This document shows, one piece after another, positions 51,884 to 60,384 of a stretch of DNA of 64,000 nucleotides (the stretch's first letter is position 1; each line of letters starts with the position of its first letter). The notes beneath the pieces are model-generated. The model did no database searches and was not told the DNA's origin. It worked only from the letters and a program-made list of their open reading frames with translations. The stretch comes from a bacterium. Lineage in GTDB: Bacteria; Pseudomonadota; Alphaproteobacteria; Caulobacterales; Hyphomonadaceae. The translations under genes were made by a program, and so were the position numbers. The stretch is from assembly GCA_016125045.1 (NCBI GenBank), contig WGML01000007.1:1-64000 (forward strand), read 5' to 3'.

Positions 51884-52021
51884 TCAGGCGAGCGGACCGA
51901 TGCCGCGGACCATGACGTCCAGTGCGAGGAAGATGAACCAGCCGCCGACGAGGGTTACGGGTGCGATGACCAGCCAGTCGAGGGTGGTTCGGGGATCGGT
52001 GGGGTGGGAAGGCGTGTTCAC
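51884..52021 (-). CDS. 45-residue single-pass membrane protein
   Basis: A GTG at 52021 with CGGAG upstream starts a 45-residue frame, MNTPSHPTDPRTTLDW, followed by a hydrophobic helix (residues 16-37, VIAPVTLVGGWFIFLALDV) and a short tail MVRGIGPLA. The Pro/Thr-rich head, single helix and matched strong terminator argue for a real small gene. The upstream 260 bases are AT-rich and can hold its promoter. I do not recognise the family. Small single-pass proteins of this form often belong to respiratory or transport complexes, but there is no direct evidence here. Confidence 0.6.
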   Translation of the reverse strand: MNTPSHPTDPRTTLDWLVIAPVTLVGGWFIFLALDVMVRGIGPLA

Positions 52022-52280
52022 GGGGAAGCTCCGTATCAGAGGCGCCGTCTTGTGCGGCTGGTATTTGAACGGTGAACGCGTCTGTTTCCGTTCATGGATT
52101 TATTGATAATCGAAACATGATTAGAAAGCAATGAACAAAACTCTTTTCATTCAGCATTTTTCATCGCGGTTGATCACGTCGACGCGATGAAGCTTTCCGG
52201 GCGTTCATGCCCGTGGTCAGGGCGTCATCGCTGACCCCCAGCGGAACCGCCCAAGAAGGTGGAAGACTTCGGCCAGAACG

Positions 52281-52898
52281 TCAGGCGCGGACCGCAAGCC
52301 CATGCATCAGGAGCGAGATGAGCGACTCAAGTTCATGCTTCAGCTCGCTCAACGACTCGTTCGTCCAGAGCTGGGGATAGGAGAATTTAGTCATCGCCCG
52401 CTGCACGAGGGTCGCCGCGAACGCCGGCCCCTCGGTTGCGCTGAATTCGCCCGCATCGACGCCCTGGCGAAGAATCGACTCGACGATCACGTGTTCGCGG
52501 GCGCGCTCTTCGGCGAGAAAGGCCGGGCGCTCACGTCCGATGATCACCGCCATCTCGCGGATCTTCGGATTGTCCTCGATCAGCCGAAATGTCCGCTCCA
52601 GTCTGAACAGGAAGAAGGCTCTCAGTTTCTGTTCCGCGCTGCGGGCGGGATCCGACGCAATGTCCCGATAGGCCGCGTGCACATTCGAATTGAACTGGCG
52701 GGCGATCTCTTCCGCGATGTCGATCTTGGACGGGAAGAACCGATAGATGTTCCCCGCCGACATATCCGCATCCTTGGCGATTTCCGCCATGGTGGTCTTG
52801 TCGTAGCCATAGTGTAGGATTCGATCGAACGCGGCCTTCAGGATCACGTCCCGCGGCTCGGGGCGGACGTCGGGAGCGTTGTCGCAATCATCGATCAT
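52281..52898 (-). CDS. TetR/AcrR-family transcriptional regulator
   Basis: The product is 205 residues. The N-terminal HTH ([20 protein letters not shown], then [22 protein letters not shown]) is typical TetR, and the C-terminal two-thirds is an all-helical ligand domain. It is divergent from gpsA with only 33 bases between starts, so it may act on that promoter, or only on itself. The regulated genes and ligand are unknown. Confidence 0.88.
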   Translation of the reverse strand: MIDDCDNAPDVRPEPRDVILKAAFDRILHYGYDKTTMAEIAKDADMSAGNIYRFFPSKIDIAEEIARQFNSNVHAAYRDIASDPARSAEQKLRAFFLFRLERTFRLIEDNPKIREMAVIIGRERPAFLAEERAREHVIVESILRQGVDAGEFSATEGPAFAATLVQRAMTKFSYPQLWTNESLSELKHELESLISLLMHGLAVRA

Positions 52899-52930
52899 GG
52901 AGCCACTTAATCCGAAACGCTGAACATACT

Positions 52931-53956
52931 ATGAAAACTTCAATCGGGGCGCATTCGTCAAGGGCGGAGTTGCGATCCATCGGCGTCCTCGGGGCGGGCG
53001 CCTGGGGCACCGCCCTCGCCTTCGTCGCCCATCAGGCCGGGCGCAGCGTGCGCATCTGGGCCCGCGAGGACGACGTCGCGCACAGCCTTTCGGCCGGACT
53101 TGGCAATCCCGCGCTCCTGCCGGATGTCCGTCTGCCAGCCTTGCCGGCGTCCACCGACCTTGCAGAGCTTGCGGCCTGCGACGCCCTTCTCGCCACGGCG
53201 CCCGCGCAATTCCTCCGGGCGACCCTTCAGTCCTTCAGGCCCCACTGCAAGCCCGGCCTGCCCGTCGCCCTGTGCTCGAAGGGCGTCGAACGCGGAAGTC
53301 TGCGCCTGATGACGGAAGTCCTGCGGGATGAACTGCCCGAGGCGTCGCCCGCCGTCTTGTCCGGGCCGTCCTTCGCCCGCGACGTCGCCCTTGGCCTGCC
53401 GACCGCGGTGACGCTCGCCTGTCCCGACCCGGTCCTCTCGGAGGCCTGGGTCGCGGCGATCGGGCGGCAATCCTTCAGACCCTACCGGACAGACGACCTC
53501 ATCGGCGCGGAGGTGGGCGGCGCAGTCAAGAACGTCCTCGCCATCGCCTGCGGCGTCTGTGAGGGCGCAGCGCTCGGCCGATCCGCCCACGCCGCCCTCC
53601 TCGCCCGCGGCTTTGCGGAGATGACCCGTCTCGGCGTCGCGCTTGGCGGGCGCGCCGAGACGCTTGCCGGGCTGTCCGGCCTCGGCGATCTCGTCCTCAC
53701 CTGCTCCTCACCGCAGTCCCGCAATATGAGTTTCGGGATCGCCATCGGCTGCGGCGCGAGCGTCGACCAGGCCCGCGCGGCGGCGCGCGGCGTCGTCGAG
53801 GGCGCGGACTCCGCCGAAGGCGTGGTGGCGCTCGCCCGGCGCAGCGGCGTCGAGATGCCCATCTGCGAGGCGGTGGCGGCTGTGGTCTCCGGGGCGATGC
53901 AGCCGCGACAGGCCATCGACGCCCTCCTGAATCGTCCCTTCCGAGGAGAAGCCTGA
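52931..53956 (+). CDS. gpsA: NAD(P)H-dependent glycerol-3-phosphate dehydrogenase
   Basis: The product is 341 residues, or about 15 fewer if translation begins nearer to [14 protein letters not shown]. It reduces dihydroxyacetone phosphate to sn-glycerol-3-phosphate for phospholipid synthesis. The Rossmann motif [10 protein letters not shown], the LCSKGVE and [17 protein letters not shown] blocks, the catalytic-Lys region [12 protein letters not shown] and [19 protein letters not shown] are intact. The stop overlaps the next ATG (TGATG), coupling it to the YciI-like gene, an arrangement seen in other alphaproteobacteria. Confidence 0.93.
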   Translation: MKTSIGAHSSRAELRSIGVLGAGAWGTALAFVAHQAGRSVRIWAREDDVAHSLSAGLGNPALLPDVRLPALPASTDLAELAACDALLATAPAQFLRATLQSFRPHCKPGLPVALCSKGVERGSLRLMTEVLRDELPEASPAVLSGPSFARDVALGLPTAVTLACPDPVLSEAWVAAIGRQSFRPYRTDDLIGAEVGGAVKNVLAIACGVCEGAALGRSAHAALLARGFAEMTRLGVALGGRAETLAGLSGLGDLVLTCSSPQSRNMSFGIAIGCGASVDQARAAARGVVEGADSAEGVVALARRSGVEMPICEAVAAVVSGAMQPRQAIDALLNRPFRGEA

Positions 53957-54249
53957 TGCCGCTCTATTTGATCTACGGACTCGACCACCGGCCGAACGGC
54001 CTCGCCCTTCGCCGCTCAACGCGTCCGGACCATCTCGCCTGGATCGAGGGCCTCGGCGATCGGGTGAAGCTGGCGGGCCCGCTGCTCCAGAGCGACGGAG
54101 AAACACCGGCCGGCACGATGATGATCATCGCCTGCGACACGCTCGACGCCGCCCAGCACCTTGCCGCCGAGGACCCTTACGCCCGCGCCGGCGTCTTCGC
54201 CTCGCAGGAGGTCCGCCCCTTCAACTGGCTGATCCATCCGCCGGCCTGA
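53956..54249 (+). CDS. YciI-like protein
   Basis: The product is 97 residues with the ferredoxin-like YciI fold. The conserved His in RPDHLAWI and the Asp in DPYARAGVF are in the usual places, with VRPFNWL at the end. The biochemical role of the family is not settled. It is translationally coupled to gpsA and probably co-transcribed. Confidence 0.85.
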   Translation: MPLYLIYGLDHRPNGLALRRSTRPDHLAWIEGLGDRVKLAGPLLQSDGETPAGTMMIIACDTLDAAQHLAAEDPYARAGVFASQEVRPFNWLIHPPA

Positions 54250-54306
54250 GGCCGCCCCCCCCCGCGCCGCGTGGGCCGAGAGGAAGCGGCGGCGGCCGGA
54301 CCGTGC

Positions 54307-55623
54307 TCAGCCCGCGCTCGCGGTGAACGCCTCGTAGACATCCTTGCGGTTGCGGGTGCGATAGGCTCCCGTCAGCGCCGGGTCCTGAATCATGAACAGC
54401 GCGAACACGCCGTTCGTCGGGTCAACCCAGAAGTCGGTTCCCGCGATTCCGTACCAGGAGAAGGTCCCGAGCCCTTCAGGCCGCGTCGCGGCGTCCTGAA
54501 CCACAGAGAAGCCTAGACCAAATCCCATGCCGGGGCCCGGGAAGAACTGGCCCGCCTTGCGGATCTCCGGCGAGGTCATGTCCGTCGTCATCAGCGCGAG
54601 CGTTTCCGGGCGGATGATGCGCTGACCGCGGAATTCGCCCTTGTTGGCGAGCATCAGCACGAAGCGCAGATAGTCCTCGGTAGTGGACGACATGCCGCCG
54701 CCGCCGGACAGCATCGCCTGCGCCACGGTCGGATCATAGAAACCGAAGAACGGCGTCTTCGGCTTGAAGATCCGCGACTCATTGCTCTTGGGCTGCACGA
54801 AGGCGGTGTCATCCATTCCGAGCGGGCCGGTGATGCGCTCCCGGATCAGCACATCGAGCGGCTTGCCTCCGGCGACCTCGACGACCGCCCCCAGCACATC
54901 CGTGGACCGGCTGTAATTCCACGCCGTTCCCGGTTCGGCGATGAGCGGAGCCCCCGCCAGCACGCGGGCCAACTCCCTCGCCGTGATGTCGTTCCGCTCC
55001 TCGCCAGCCTCGCGATAGAGCTTGGCGATCGGCGAATTGCCCTGAACGAACCCATAAACGAGGCCGGACGTGTGGCTCATCAGGTGGCGAACCAGCATCG
55101 GCTGCGTCGCCGGCTTCCGTGATCCGTCGGCCTGCAGCACGGTGAGGTTTGCATATTCGGGCAGGTATTTCGAAACCGGATCGTCGATGCTGAGCTTGCC
55201 GTCCTCGACCAGCGTCATCGCGGTCACGGAGACGATCGGCTTCGTCATCGAATAAATACGGAAAATCGTCTCGTCCGTCACGGCCCCGGAGTCCGGGCCG
55301 GACTGGCCGGCGAATTTCTCATATACCACCTTGTCGCCCCGCCCGACGAGCAGGGTCGCGCCCACGATCTTGCCCGAGGCGACGTCGGCCTCCAGCGCCG
55401 ACCCGATCGCGTCGAGCTTGGCGGGGTCGAACCCCGCGGCCGCCGCGTCGCCGATCACGATCGAGGACGCACCGAGCGCACGCCCGGTCCACTTGGAAGG
55501 GGCGGTCGCGGCGGCGGGGGCCGCCGCCGTTGCGGTTGTGGTCACAGGCGCGGCGGCGCACGCGCCGAGCCCCAGCGCCAGCGCCAGCGCCAGTCCCGCC
55601 AAAATCCTGATATCGCCCCTCAT
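54307..55623 (-). CDS. Serine hydrolase of the class C beta-lactamase/esterase family, lipoprotein
   Basis: The product is 438 residues from ATG 55623, which has GGAGG upstream; an in-frame ATG five codons earlier is also possible. The leader ends in the lipobox LGLGAC. The SxxK nucleophile motif is YSMTKPIV (Ser and Lys), the second motif is WNYSRSTD, and a late GIAGTD could be the third. Such proteins are esterases, D-aminopeptidases or amidases more often than true beta-lactamases. It is convergent with the gpsA-yciI pair and stands alone. Confidence 0.88.
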   Translation of the reverse strand: MRGDIRILAGLALALALGLGACAAAPVTTTATAAAPAAATAPSKWTGRALGASSIVIGDAAAAGFDPAKLDAIGSALEADVASGKIVGATLLVGRGDKVVYEKFAGQSGPDSGAVTDETIFRIYSMTKPIVSVTAMTLVEDGKLSIDDPVSKYLPEYANLTVLQADGSRKPATQPMLVRHLMSHTSGLVYGFVQGNSPIAKLYREAGEERNDITARELARVLAGAPLIAEPGTAWNYSRSTDVLGAVVEVAGGKPLDVLIRERITGPLGMDDTAFVQPKSNESRIFKPKTPFFGFYDPTVAQAMLSGGGGMSSTTEDYLRFVLMLANKGEFRGQRIIRPETLALMTTDMTSPEIRKAGQFFPGPGMGFGLGFSVVQDAATRPEGLGTFSWYGIAGTDFWVDPTNGVFALFMIQDPALTGAYRTRNRKDVYEAFTASAG

Positions 55624-56014
55624 CGCCCTGCCCTCCATGCCGTGCCCTCCATATACGTTGCTGCTTGTCCGCCCACCGCGTTTCCGGCGAACGCCTCGAC
55701 TGGACGCCAGTCGTAATCCATAGCCGCCGACTTCGCGAGCCCAAACCGCGCGCGTCTCCCCAGGACGCGCGGCCGCCCGATGAGCAGCGCCATAGCGCGG
55801 CCCCTTGTCGCAGACCTGACTTTAGCGGGGGCCGTGAGCGACGGACAAGACGGTCGACCGGTATTTAATTCGAATATCAGATCAACCAGGCGCTCGCCGC
55901 CGCGCGACCGCGAGCCGCAGACAAAGGCTGGTGCGCGGCAAGGAGACGGAGATAATCTTTGGTGCGCGCCCGACCGACACGCCGATCGCCGACCGCGCAA
56001 CAGGAGATCACAGG
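55624..56014. other. Intergenic region between the serine hydrolase and cytochrome c genes
   Basis: These 391 bases lie between divergent genes and should carry both promoters. The open frame on the minus strand across most of it has an Arg-rich, compositionally random protein and no ribosome site, so I do not call a gene. An AT-rich patch around 55860-55885 is the best promoter candidate area. Confidence 0.4.
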
Positions 56015-56575
56015 ATGATGACTCGCAACTCGATGTCTCTCACGCCAGCAACCGCAGACCGCAGGCGACGGTCGGCGAAGCCCCCTCTGGCGGCCGCTCT
56101 CCTCACCGCAACGCTTGGTCTCGCGGCGTGTTCGCCCGGTGAAGCCCCGGCCGCCTCCGCTCCGGCGCCCGGCGCCGCGCCTGCGGCTTTTCGCACCGAA
56201 CTCAGCCTGAAGGAATTGATGGGTCACGTCATGGAGCCCGCGGCCGACGGCGTCTGGCTGCATCAGGGGTGGGAAATCACCGCCGAGGGCGAAACAGAGA
56301 AATTCCCCACAACCGACGCGGAGTGGATGGCGGCGGAGAACGCCGCGACAACGCTGGCCGAAACCGCAAACCTCCTGCTCTTGCCTTCGCGGATCCAGGA
56401 GGGGCCGGAGTGGGTGGACTACACCAACGCCCTCTACGACGCCGCCCTTCAGACCAAGGCGGCCATCGAGGTGCGCGACAAGCAGGCGTTCTTTGACGGC
56501 GGCGGCGCGATGTATGTCGCCTGCCGGGACTGTCATCGGGTCTATATCGTTGGCGAAAGCCCGGTGAAGAAGTAG
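56015..56575 (+). CDS. Small c-type cytochrome lipoprotein
   Basis: The product is 186 residues from ATG 56015, with AGGAG nine bases upstream. A lipoprotein leader ends at LGLAAC (about residue 39). The mature part is helical and ends with a haem-binding CRDCH near residue 174, placed at the C-terminus as in cytochrome c'. The two following genes code for multi-helix membrane proteins on the same strand, so it may pass electrons to or from them. The partner enzyme is not identified. Confidence 0.75.
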   Translation: MMTRNSMSLTPATADRRRRSAKPPLAAALLTATLGLAACSPGEAPAASAPAPGAAPAAFRTELSLKELMGHVMEPAADGVWLHQGWEITAEGETEKFPTTDAEWMAAENAATTLAETANLLLLPSRIQEGPEWVDYTNALYDAALQTKAAIEVRDKQAFFDGGGAMYVACRDCHRVYIVGESPVKK

Positions 56576-56662
56576 ACGAGCGGTTCGACCTGCAGTTAAC
56601 TGCATGACGGATCATAATGAGGGCGAGTTCATCGCCCGCGAATAAAGGGGAGGTCTGGAGTC

Positions 56663-57403
56663 GTGCTTCACGAGTTCTTCCGATGGCTGCAGGAGGATTT
56701 CGGCGCAACCGAAATGGCCGAATCCTGGAGTCAGCAATTTCGAGGTTCACTCAACCTGTGGGGCATCACTGAGGGCACTCACGTCCTCACGCTCATGATT
56801 TTCGCTGGAACCATCTGGTTGATCGACCTGCGGATGCTGGGACTGGCGTTCAAGGGCACGCCCTTTTCCAAGCTGAACGAGAAGGTGTTGCCATTCACTG
56901 TCTTCGCTTTCGCAGTCATGATCATTACCGGAGTGATCCTGTTCTTGGCGAAACCGATGGATTACTACCACAACGTCTGGTTCCGTGCGAAAATGATCTT
57001 CCTGCTGATCGCGGCGGCGAACATTTTTTGGTTCCATCGGCGCGTCCAGAAGACCGAGCACGAGTGGGACAATTCGCCCAATCCGCCGGCCATGGTGAAG
57101 CTCTCCGGCGCGGTGTCGCTCACCTCCTGGGTCATCATCATCGTGTTCGGGCGGTTCATCGCCTACAACTGGTATGATTGCGGAAAGCCGCTACCCGGTT
57201 TCGTCAACTGGTTCGCCGAGTGCGCGAGCTATCCTGGCGGAATCATCACCGCCGCCGACCAGGAAAGCGATCCGCTCATCTATGGCGCCGCGGGACCCGC
57301 CCTGTTTTCCGAACCCGTTCAGCTCGCGGGCGGGGCTTCGGGCGCGACGTCATCGACCGCGGACCACATGACCGCTGACACGCAAAACGAGGGGGGCCGG
57401 TAA
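56663..57403 (+). CDS. DUF6644-like multi-pass membrane protein (first of two)
   Basis: The product is 246 residues from GTG 56663, with GGGGAGG upstream. There are four or five membrane helices in residues 30-180, with WGITEGTHVLTLMIFAGTIW first, His residues inside helices, and a polar Ser/Thr-rich tail. It resembles a DUF6644-type family. Its TAA overlaps the ATG of the next gene, so the two are probably partners. The in-helix His residues could bind haem, which would fit the cytochrome c gene just upstream, but this is speculation. Confidence 0.65.
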   Translation: MLHEFFRWLQEDFGATEMAESWSQQFRGSLNLWGITEGTHVLTLMIFAGTIWLIDLRMLGLAFKGTPFSKLNEKVLPFTVFAFAVMIITGVILFLAKPMDYYHNVWFRAKMIFLLIAAANIFWFHRRVQKTEHEWDNSPNPPAMVKLSGAVSLTSWVIIIVFGRFIAYNWYDCGKPLPGFVNWFAECASYPGGIITAADQESDPLIYGAAGPALFSEPVQLAGGASGATSSTADHMTADTQNEGGR

Positions 57404-58263
57404 TGGACTTCTACAACCTCGCCTGCGATCGGAGCCAGGGCGCGCCATGTGCGATGGATGCATGGGTCGCCGGGCTTCAGGACGTCTTCCCCGCGTCGCT
57501 CCTCAAGGACACGCTCTGGGGGTTCGCCGCCGTGCAGGCGGTTCACCTGCTTGCGCTTGGCCTGCTCGGTGGATGCGTCATCCTTCTCAACCTGAGACTG
57601 GTCGGCGTGACGCTGTCCAATGACCCCCCATCCTGGCTGGAGCGCAACCTTCGACCGTGGCTGGTCACCGGCGTCGTCGCCGTGCTCGTGACGGGCGTCA
57701 TCATCGGGATGCTGAACCCAGAGAAGCTCTACACCAGCCCCGCCTTCTTCGTGAAAATGGTGTCGCTCGTCGCCGCGCTGATCTTTTCGTTCGGCGTCAC
57801 CAACGCGATCGCCAGGTCGGAAGGCCAGATCACAAACCCGATCAGGATCGCGGCCGGCGTCGCCTTCCTGTTCTGGCTCTGGTCGATCGGCATTTTCGGC
57901 GGAACGACCGGCACCAATCCAGGAACCTTCCACCTGGTGACGGCGGGTTATCTCATCCTTTTCCTGATGGGCCGGCGTTTGACCACCATGATCGCGGGGG
58001 CGACCATCGCGATCCTGACCCTCGTCTACCTGATCGGCGGCTATTTCGTGATCGGCGGACCTTACGCCGACTACGACGCCTTCATGGGACTGACCAAGAT
58101 CTGCATCAGCCTCGGCGCAGTCGTCCTCGTCGGACTGCTCGGCTTCGAGATCTTCACCGGCCGGGCGGGCGACACGACGCCCGTCGTCAAGCTCATCGGG
58201 CTGTTCTCGATCCTGTCCTGGGTCACCGTCGCCGCTTCCGGACGGTGGATCGGCCTCAGCTAA
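57403..58263 (+). CDS. DUF6644-like multi-pass membrane protein (second of two)
   Basis: The product is 286 residues with seven or so membrane helices. The first is FAAVQAVHLLALGLLGGCVI, with a His in the helix as in the gene before. It begins with a Cys-containing polar segment (LACDRSQGAPCAMDAW). It is translationally coupled to the first membrane protein (TAATG). A two-subunit membrane complex is inferred; its function is unknown. Confidence 0.65.
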   Translation: MDFYNLACDRSQGAPCAMDAWVAGLQDVFPASLLKDTLWGFAAVQAVHLLALGLLGGCVILLNLRLVGVTLSNDPPSWLERNLRPWLVTGVVAVLVTGVIIGMLNPEKLYTSPAFFVKMVSLVAALIFSFGVTNAIARSEGQITNPIRIAAGVAFLFWLWSIGIFGGTTGTNPGTFHLVTAGYLILFLMGRRLTTMIAGATIAILTLVYLIGGYFVIGGPYADYDAFMGLTKICISLGAVVLVGLLGFEIFTGRAGDTTPVVKLIGLFSILSWVTVAASGRWIGLS

Positions 58264-58359
58264 GGGGACGATCCCCCGAACGGCGCAGGTCCCGTCATCA
58301 GCGCCAGCGCCTCTTCCACCGCCGTGGGAGGGGCGCACGCGTTGCCGCCCCTTCGGCGC

Positions 58360-59499
58360 CTAATCCTCGCCGTCGAGGATCAGATTGCCGTCGAGCCCCA
58401 TGCGGGTCGTGACGCCGCGCCTCTCGTCCATCCGCGCGCCCGCGAGGATGCCCGGCAGCGAATAATTCCCCTCATGGCAGGCGTACTCGTAGACCGGCCC
58501 GTCCGATCGGCGCAGGGGCATCTCGCCGCGCCAGGTCTGCGAGTAGACCGCCGGATCCTCGACCGAAAACGCATAGAGGATCTCGTCTTCCGCCACGCGC
58601 GTGAAGCGCTCCGTCACCCTCGCGTCCTTCGAGATGTAGAAGGACTGGCTCATATTGCTGCGCAGCACATCGTCGTCATGGAAGCCGGTCGTCTCGACCA
58701 CCAGCGTGTCACCCTCCCAGCGGCCAACCGAACGGCCAAGCCAGCGCCGCACGTCTTCCTTCGGCCCGGAGATGATGGGCCCAGAGCTGACGGGCCCTGA
58801 GCTGACGGGCCCGGCCCCGATCGGGATCACCCGCACATCATGGTTCATTTCGACCAGGATCATCAGCGCATCCGCCGTCTGCACGAACTGGTAGTGGTTG
58901 TTGTACGACACATTCATCATCGGCGGGCTGCCCGTCGATCCGAAGCCGACGAGGCATCGTTCCGCGATCGGCCGGTCCTCTGGCCCGTCGAACACCGTCC
59001 GCCGGCGGGTGAGGGTGTCGATATAGATTTTCCGTCCCGCCTCCGAATAAGGCAGTCGCCCGTCCGGCGGGTCGACGATCCACGATGTCCGCGCCTCGCC
59101 GCGCACGCGCGCAAGCTGCGCCCCCCGATCGATGTAGAACGCGTTATAGCCGCCGACATTCCGCCCCGCCTCCGGCGGCGGCGCATTGGGATCGGTCGGC
59201 CGGTTCGCCGCCGCCGCTGCTGAGGCCGCCGCGCCCTCGATCCGCTGCGCCTCGGCCTCGGGAAGAACCAGCCCCGACACCCCTTCTGCGCGCTGCAGGC
59301 TGGTGAGCGACGCACTCGTCCAGACCCCTTGCAGGTCGGGCGCACCAGACGGCGTCCGCGGGACCGAATAGGCCGCCTGCGCAGAGGCCGCGCCAAGCGA
59401 GGCGGGCACCCCCATCACCGCCGCCGCGAGTGCAAGCCCGCTGACGAGCGGACGAACGATCCGCCAGCGGCCGAAGCTGTTGCTGTCCGGTGTCTTCAT
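58360..59499 (-). CDS. Exported protein of unknown function (WxGDTLVVET family, 1 of 2)
   Basis: The product is 379 residues with a signal peptide (to about residue 42, QAAYS) and GGGAGG before the ATG. The segment GAPDLQGVW near the N-terminus and GRWEGDTLVVETTGFHDDD near residue 265 recur in the gene at 60385-61359 (GVWQVL, KWDGDTFVVEVTGQ), so the two are distant paralogues. Such proteins are common in alphaproteobacteria and acidobacteria beside DUF6152 genes. A small internal repeat (GPVSSGPVSSGP) lies near residue 230. No catalytic role is known. Confidence 0.7.
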   Translation of the reverse strand: MKTPDSNSFGRWRIVRPLVSGLALAAAVMGVPASLGAASAQAAYSVPRTPSGAPDLQGVWTSASLTSLQRAEGVSGLVLPEAEAQRIEGAAASAAAAANRPTDPNAPPPEAGRNVGGYNAFYIDRGAQLARVRGEARTSWIVDPPDGRLPYSEAGRKIYIDTLTRRRTVFDGPEDRPIAERCLVGFGSTGSPPMMNVSYNNHYQFVQTADALMILVEMNHDVRVIPIGAGPVSSGPVSSGPIISGPKEDVRRWLGRSVGRWEGDTLVVETTGFHDDDVLRSNMSQSFYISKDARVTERFTRVAEDEILYAFSVEDPAVYSQTWRGEMPLRRSDGPVYEYACHEGNYSLPGILAGARMDERRGVTTRMGLDGNLILDGED

Positions 59500-59579
59500 C
59501 CAAGCCTCCCGGTCTTTTTCGCGAAGCTTAGATCAGTTCATCGCCCTGGCGAAGCGTCCGTGAGGGCGCGCACAAGCGA

Positions 59580-59609
59580 AAAGGCCCGGCGCGTTGACGC
59601 CGGGCCTTT
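59580..59609 (-). terminator. Rho-independent terminator after the DUF6152 gene
   Basis: AAAGGCCCGGCG (59580-59591) pairs perfectly with CGCCGGGCCTTT (59598-59609) around a six-base loop. On the minus strand it follows the DUF6152 stop by about 70 bases and ends in TTTT. The symmetrical A/T ends would also allow some activity on the other strand. Confidence 0.8.
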
Positions 59610-59678
59610 CCAATCTCAGCGCCGCCGATGTTTCGGGGCGTGGCCCCGAAACCGTCAGCCGACGACGTAGCCTGAACC

Positions 59679-60167
59679 TCAGTTGGTCGGCGAGCCGCCC
59701 TCGGAGGCGTCGGCCCCGTCACGCGGAGCGCCGGTGCCCGACGAGCCCACGAACAGCTTGCGGCCGTCCGGGAAGGTCACGTCGCGACCGTTCGCCTTGC
59801 ACTTCGGCGAGCAGAGGGCGTCCTTCGACTGATAGCCGCGAACGACGATTTCCGTACCGATGGCGAGCGACTTCTTGTTGATGCCCGTGCGCAGCAGCGT
59901 GTTGGGCGTGCCGCCCTCCACCATCCAGCCGGTCATCGTGCCGGGCTTCGACTTGCCCTTTTCGTCGGTGTCTGGAACGTCGATGTGGATCCAGGTGTGC
60001 GGGTTGACCCACTCGACCTTCACCACCTTGCCCTTCAGCAGCACCGGAGCATTTGCGTCGAATTCCGCCGCGAACGCATGGTGCGCATAGGACGCGCCGC
60101 CAAGTCCAGCTACGCCCGCCGCAGCCACACCCGCCGCGATCAGCACGTTGCGAATAGCCTTGTTCAT
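59679..60167 (-). CDS. DUF6152 family exported protein
   Basis: The product is 162 residues. A signal peptide ends near SYAHHAF, giving a mature His-His start. The core (LLKGKVVKVEWVNPHTWIHI, then MVEGGTPNTLLRTG and GTEIVVRGYQSKD) is the DUF6152 beta-barrel. The CSPKCK pair late in the protein could bind metal or form a disulphide. AGGAGG precedes the ATG. It lies between two exported proteins that are its usual company; the joint role is unknown. Confidence 0.85.
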   Translation of the reverse strand: MNKAIRNVLIAAGVAAAGVAGLGGASYAHHAFAAEFDANAPVLLKGKVVKVEWVNPHTWIHIDVPDTDEKGKSKPGTMTGWMVEGGTPNTLLRTGINKKSLAIGTEIVVRGYQSKDALCSPKCKANGRDVTFPDGRKLFVGSSGTGAPRDGADASEGGSPTN

Positions 60168-60384
60168 ACAGTTTCCTCCTGCCTGTCACCAATCAAACGC
60201 CGGATCCCGATCGAGCGTTCGATGATCCCAATCGCCGTATGTTCCAAGAAACCCGCAAGTGCTCCATACGGCAACCGGAACTTGCAGTGATCACGCGTAT
60301 TGTGAACGCTGATCTTTCAACGTGGTGCGGCCCTCCGACCCGTCGCGCCGAACTGCAGCGCGACGGACCGAAAAGCAGCGGTGG

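Noticed and set aside
55620..56000. Possible 126-codon gene on the minus strand in the intergenic region
   Set aside because: The product is random-looking and Arg-rich, with no ribosome site.
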